This document shows, in pieces, positions 61,709 through 64,000 of a stretch of DNA of 64,000 bases. A model generated the notes under the pieces. That model had not been told where the DNA came from. It did no database searches and saw only the letters and a list, made by a program, of their open reading frames with translations. The number at the start of each line of letters is the position of its first letter. Position 1 is the stretch's first letter. Source of the stretch: an uncultured Maritimibacter sp. (GTDB taxonomy: Bacteria > Pseudomonadota > Alphaproteobacteria > Rhodobacterales > Rhodobacteraceae); contig CAJXYS010000004.1 of the NCBI GenBank assembly GCA_913063035.1, forward strand, positions 41,807-105,806, written 5' to 3'. A program made the translations under genes and the position numbers.

Positions 61709-62362
61709 ATGCTGAAAGAAAACAGAAAAAAATATCACCACGGCGATCTGAAGGCAGCGCTTGTAGAGGCCGGCCTGGCTGAACTCGAGGAAAAGGGGCT
61801 GGAAGCGGTCTCGCTGCGCTCGATCGCGGCCCGGGTCGGGGTCAGTCACACGGCGCCGAAGAACCATTTCGACGGATTGCGCGGCCTGCTCACGGCGATC
61901 GCGACGGTCGGGTTCGAAAGGCACGCGGCCGAGATGCGGCGCGGGGTCGAGGACCAGCCGCCGGGCAAGGCCCGGCTGCACGCCGCCTGCAACGGCTATT
62001 TGCGCTTCGCGCTGGCTCATCCCGAGGTCTTCAAGCTCATGTTCTCCAGCACGCTCTGCAATGCCGACGACCCCGACCTGAAACGCGCGTCCCGGGACAG
62101 CTACACCGTGTTGCGCAGCGTTGCGCACGGGCTCGACTGGGACAAGGCCGACGCGCCCGGCAGCCCGTGGCGGACCGAATGGATGCTGTGGAGCCTGGTG
62201 CACGGCTACGCGATGCTGCTGATCGAGGGGCAGATCCCGCGCGACGACGATCGAACGCCGCTGTTCGACATGGACGGTCTGCTGCCCGACTTCGCCTACC
62301 GCGAAGCGGAGCTGGAAACGATGCCGCCGCCTTTCGAGGGGCGCGGCGGCGCAAAACTGTGA
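61709..62362 (+). CDS. TetR-family transcriptional regulator
   Basis: A 217-residue regulator. The HTH is YHHGDLKAALVEAGLAELEEKGLEAVSLRSIAARVGVSHTAPKNHF, with recognition helix HTAPKNHF. The C-terminal ligand and dimer domain (about 70-200) resembles the TetR_C_13/33 group. ATG 61709 has GGAG about 12 bp upstream and lies downstream of a TGGAA..TTCCA dyad. It is divergent from the two-gene membrane operon, which it likely represses. Ligand unknown. Confidence 0.9.
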   Translation: MLKENRKKYHHGDLKAALVEAGLAELEEKGLEAVSLRSIAARVGVSHTAPKNHFDGLRGLLTAIATVGFERHAAEMRRGVEDQPPGKARLHAACNGYLRFALAHPEVFKLMFSSTLCNADDPDLKRASRDSYTVLRSVAHGLDWDKADAPGSPWRTEWMLWSLVHGYAMLLIEGQIPRDDDRTPLFDMDGLLPDFAYREAELETMPPPFEGRGGAKL

Positions 62363-62515
62363 TGACCGCGTCCAGACCGCCGGTCCTGCACATTCTCAGC
62401 GGCAGGATCGCGGCCGGACCATCGCCACTGGCCGTTCAGCTTGCCGCCACGCCGGGACCGGTGCTGGGCGCGCACGCAAGGCGAATGACCCGCACCCCTT
62501 TACGATCACCGATGC

Positions 62516-62788
62516 TCAATTCCACGCAGTCCCCCGGCATCGCGCACCGCCCGCTACGGGCGAAGGCTTTGCGCCCTGCACGACCGCCTCGATCTCGGCG
62601 CGGTGCTGGTAGTGGTAGCGTAGCGGCGAGAGCGTCACCTCGGGCTCTCCCGGCTCGCCATCCCGCGGGATCAGCAGGCCATCGGCCGGCACGCGCTCGG
62701 GCAGCACCTCGCCGCGCAGGGCTGTGGCGGGAAGCGCCGAGAGCCGCGCGTGCAGCGCGGCGAGGATGGTTTCGCGTGTCGTGGGCAA
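62516..62788 (-). pseudogene. Remnant of a prophage gene (acyl-CoA transferase-named phage family)
   Basis: The first 72 residues, TTG 62788 to about 62573, match a small protein of Rhodobacterales prophages often mis-annotated as acyl-CoA transferase: ALHARLSALPATALRGEVLP and VTLSPLRYHYQHRAEIEAVV. Homology stops after VVQG and the last 18 residues are unrelated, so the 3' part is lost. The gene start is now TTG close to the neighbour. No other phage gene is near. The surrounding 62363-62850 stretch shows no other gene. Confidence 0.55.
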
Positions 62789-62850
62789 AAATGGGCTCTT
62801 TCCTCAACAGCACCGCTCGATAGACTACCATTAGCAAGTGGAGCGACAGC

Positions 62851-63627
62851 ATGACTAACGCGGCGGATCGCCTTTTTGATCAGGTATTGTCTGAAATAGC
62901 CGATGCGGGGATTCAAGACGTTCCTGACTGGCCTGATTTTCCATTCGATGAAGACGACTATGACATTCTGGATCGTCCGCCTGAACTTGACGAGTCTTCA
63001 CTCTTCCCCATTAGCGATGAGCTGATTGGGGAGCGCGCAATGGATACTCTCCTGGATGGCAGGTTTCCTCCCGTTGGCGTGCCGCCAGATGAGAGGGAGT
63101 TGGTTGAAGGTGGGATAAGGAGGCGAGGTTTTGATGCCCTTGCGTTTTACAAGTCCCGTCGGCTCATTAATCATCGGCCTTTCCCCGGTAAGTGGGGCAT
63201 ATTCTATCTCAAATCTGGCCTCATGTATTTGGCTGGAGAAATCGCCGCCGACTACCCTGGCTATCGAGACCCGCGGCGACTTGCTCATAAATTTTTGCTC
63301 GCCCATGAATTCTTTCACTACCGATGCGACCTGCAGACCCTAATGCTTGAAGCGGTTGTGAAGCGAAACCTCTATATTCCTGTTCGAAGAGCTTTGCGTG
63401 GCAGGAGAACTCAGTTCGTCGAAGAAGCGATGGCGAACAAGGCAGCATATGAATGGGCCAAAAGGCCTTCAGTTGGGCTACGAGAATTTGCACACGATTT
63501 TATGTCTTTGCAGCCAGGAGCTTACGCACGCTTTACTGAAAGACGGCTCGAATTGAATGGGGAATGGGCCTCAAACACGTTAGAACTCAGGCCACCGGGG
63601 TCACGGCCTAGGGTCTGGACCCATTGA
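62851..63627 (+). CDS. Zincin-like protein of unknown function, 3' end altered by an IS element
   Basis: A 258-residue protein, visibly lower in GC (about half) than the genome, so probably acquired. It has HEFFH (152-156), a zinc-metallopeptidase HExxH motif, followed 35 residues later by EEAMANKAAYEWA (191-203), which resembles the third-ligand glutamate helix of ImmA/IrrE-type and gluzincin proteases. Residues 1-60 are acidic (DEDDYDILDRPPELDESS), possibly an inhibitory or binding segment. The last residues and the TGA come from the end of an IS element, so the native C terminus may be missing. GGAG lies about 6 bp before ATG 62851. It lies beside a phage remnant and an IS element. Function unknown; a regulatory protease or toxin-system part is a guess. 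Confidence 0.6.
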   Translation: MTNAADRLFDQVLSEIADAGIQDVPDWPDFPFDEDDYDILDRPPELDESSLFPISDELIGERAMDTLLDGRFPPVGVPPDERELVEGGIRRRGFDALAFYKSRRLINHRPFPGKWGIFYLKSGLMYLAGEIAADYPGYRDPRRLAHKFLLAHEFFHYRCDLQTLMLEAVVKRNLYIPVRRALRGRRTQFVEEAMANKAAYEWAKRPSVGLREFAHDFMSLQPGAYARFTERRLELNGEWASNTLELRPPGSRPRVWTH

Positions 63628-64000
63628 TTTCTGCGTTGGAGCATGATTCACGCTTCGAAAACTGAGCGGTGAGCATGTCTGATCTTTTCTGGCTGACGGA
63701 TGCGCAGATGGCGCGTCTTGAGCCCTTCTTCCCCAAGTCACACGGCAAGCCACGCGTTGATGATCGACGTGTGTTGAGCGGCATTATTTTCATCAATCGC
63801 AACGGCTTACGATGGCGCGATGCGCCCGCCGCCTACGGGCCGCACAAGACGCTATATAACCGTTGGAAGCGGTGGAGCGACAAGGGTGTCTTTGCCCGGA
63901 TGATGGCCGGTCTGGCTGCGGAGCATGGCGAAGAGAAGACCGTGATGATCGATGCCACTTATCTGAAGGCCCACCGAACAGCGACCAGCATGGGCGTGAA
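63611..64000 (+). mobile_element. IS5-family element, left end and start of transposase (runs off the window)
   Basis: GGGTCTGGACCC at 63611-63622 directly follows CTA, giving CTAG at the junction, a target used by IS5/IS427-group elements. The transposase starts at 63675 and is unfinished at the window end. The right end, the right inverted repeat and the target duplication are outside. Left-end assignment is inferred from spacing and motif. Confidence 0.7.
63675..64000 (+). CDS. IS5-family transposase, 5' part
   Basis: The first 108 residues of a DDE transposase: SDLFWLTDAQMARLEPFFP, the DUF4096 opening seen in IS5/IS427 transposases, then GIIFINRNGLRWRDAPAAYGPHKTLYNRWKRW, and TVMIDATYLKAHRTATSMG, whose first Asp belongs to the DDE triad. 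Many members read through two overlapping frames by programmed frameshifting; the shift site would be just beyond the window. ATG 63675. The reading is open to the end of the window and is therefore partial. Confidence 0.9.
   Translation, partial: MSDLFWLTDAQMARLEPFFPKSHGKPRVDDRRVLSGIIFINRNGLRWRDAPAAYGPHKTLYNRWKRWSDKGVFARMMAGLAAEHGEEKTVMIDATYLKAHRTATSMGV

Noticed and set aside
1..64000. rRNA, tRNA, CRISPR arrays and a replication origin
   Set aside because: None was recognised on either strand by reading; a dedicated RNA search (tRNAscan/Infernal) could still find something missed.

Overview
The window is a 64-kb piece of a high-GC (roughly two-thirds G+C by eye) chromosome or large replicon. 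It looks like an alphaproteobacterium of the Rhodobacterales (Roseobacter/Paracoccaceae type). The signs are: a tau cluster with a TauR (MocR-type) regulator, Tpa, Xsc and a TauZ/YeiH-like sulfate exporter; an HpsN-type sulfopropanediol dehydrogenase with a TRAP transporter; an FNR-type box beside a stand-alone cobalamin-binding protein; and dense operons with ATGA/GTGA stop-start overlaps and frequent GTG/TTG starts. No rRNA, tRNA or CRISPR was seen. Family names are from recognition of the translated sequences, not from searches.

Layout. (1) 0-3.1 kb: NhaR-like LysR regulator and a membrane-bound PAS/PAS hybrid histidine kinase. (2) 3.2-13.4 kb, minus strand: a surface-adhesin operon, in order a 1500-residue repeat adhesin, a SapC-family protein, a TolC-like outer-membrane lipoprotein, a type I secretion ABC ATPase and an HlyD adaptor; the last four overlap by 4-8 bp. 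(3) 13.7-21 kb: an acetyltransferase, then four glycosyltransferase/methyltransferase genes, some of them fusions, probably for a surface polysaccharide or glycan. (4) 21-32 kb: taurine catabolism (tpa, tauABC, tauR, xsc, acetate kinase, Usp, YeiH-type exporter). (5) 32-39.6 kb: 2,3-dihydroxypropane-1-sulfonate (DHPS) use: Zn-alcohol dehydrogenase, SDR, hpsN, TRAP permeases and binding protein, a 61-residue membrane protein, and a divergent LacI regulator with two palindromic operators. (6) 39.6-43.7 kb: a cobalamin-binding protein under an FNR-like box, a cysteine-synthase-like enzyme, small proteins, and an HxlR regulator opposite a DUF1330 gene. (7) 43.8-54 kb: an RND pump with adaptor, a hydrolase with a membrane tail, and a four-gene Mla/MCE lipid-transport operon. 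(8) 54-62.4 kb: assorted metabolic and stress genes (GST, ABM-fold protein, CDGSH-glutamate synthase-like fusion, D-threonine aldolase-like enzyme, a small lipoprotein, a frameshifted META/SH3 gene, two membrane proteins under a TetR regulator). (9) 62.4-64 kb: a mobile boundary with a prophage gene remnant, a lower-GC zincin-like gene of unknown function, and an IS5-family element running off the end.

How it fits together. Regions 4 and 5 form an organosulfonate island for two abundant marine sulfonates. Taurine is imported by TauABC, transaminated by Tpa to sulfoacetaldehyde and cleaved by Xsc to acetyl phosphate and sulfite; the acetate kinase can recover ATP and the YeiH-type exporter may remove sulfate/sulfite. 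DHPS is imported by the TRAP system, its C2 stereochemistry probably adjusted by the two dehydrogenases, and oxidised by HpsN to sulfolactate; the sulfolactate-cleaving step is not in the window. The adhesin operon with the adjacent glycan genes suggests a biofilm or surface-attachment lifestyle. The least explained parts are the zincin gene at the IS edge, the GT/methyltransferase fusions, and the FNR-linked cobalamin protein with its small partner.
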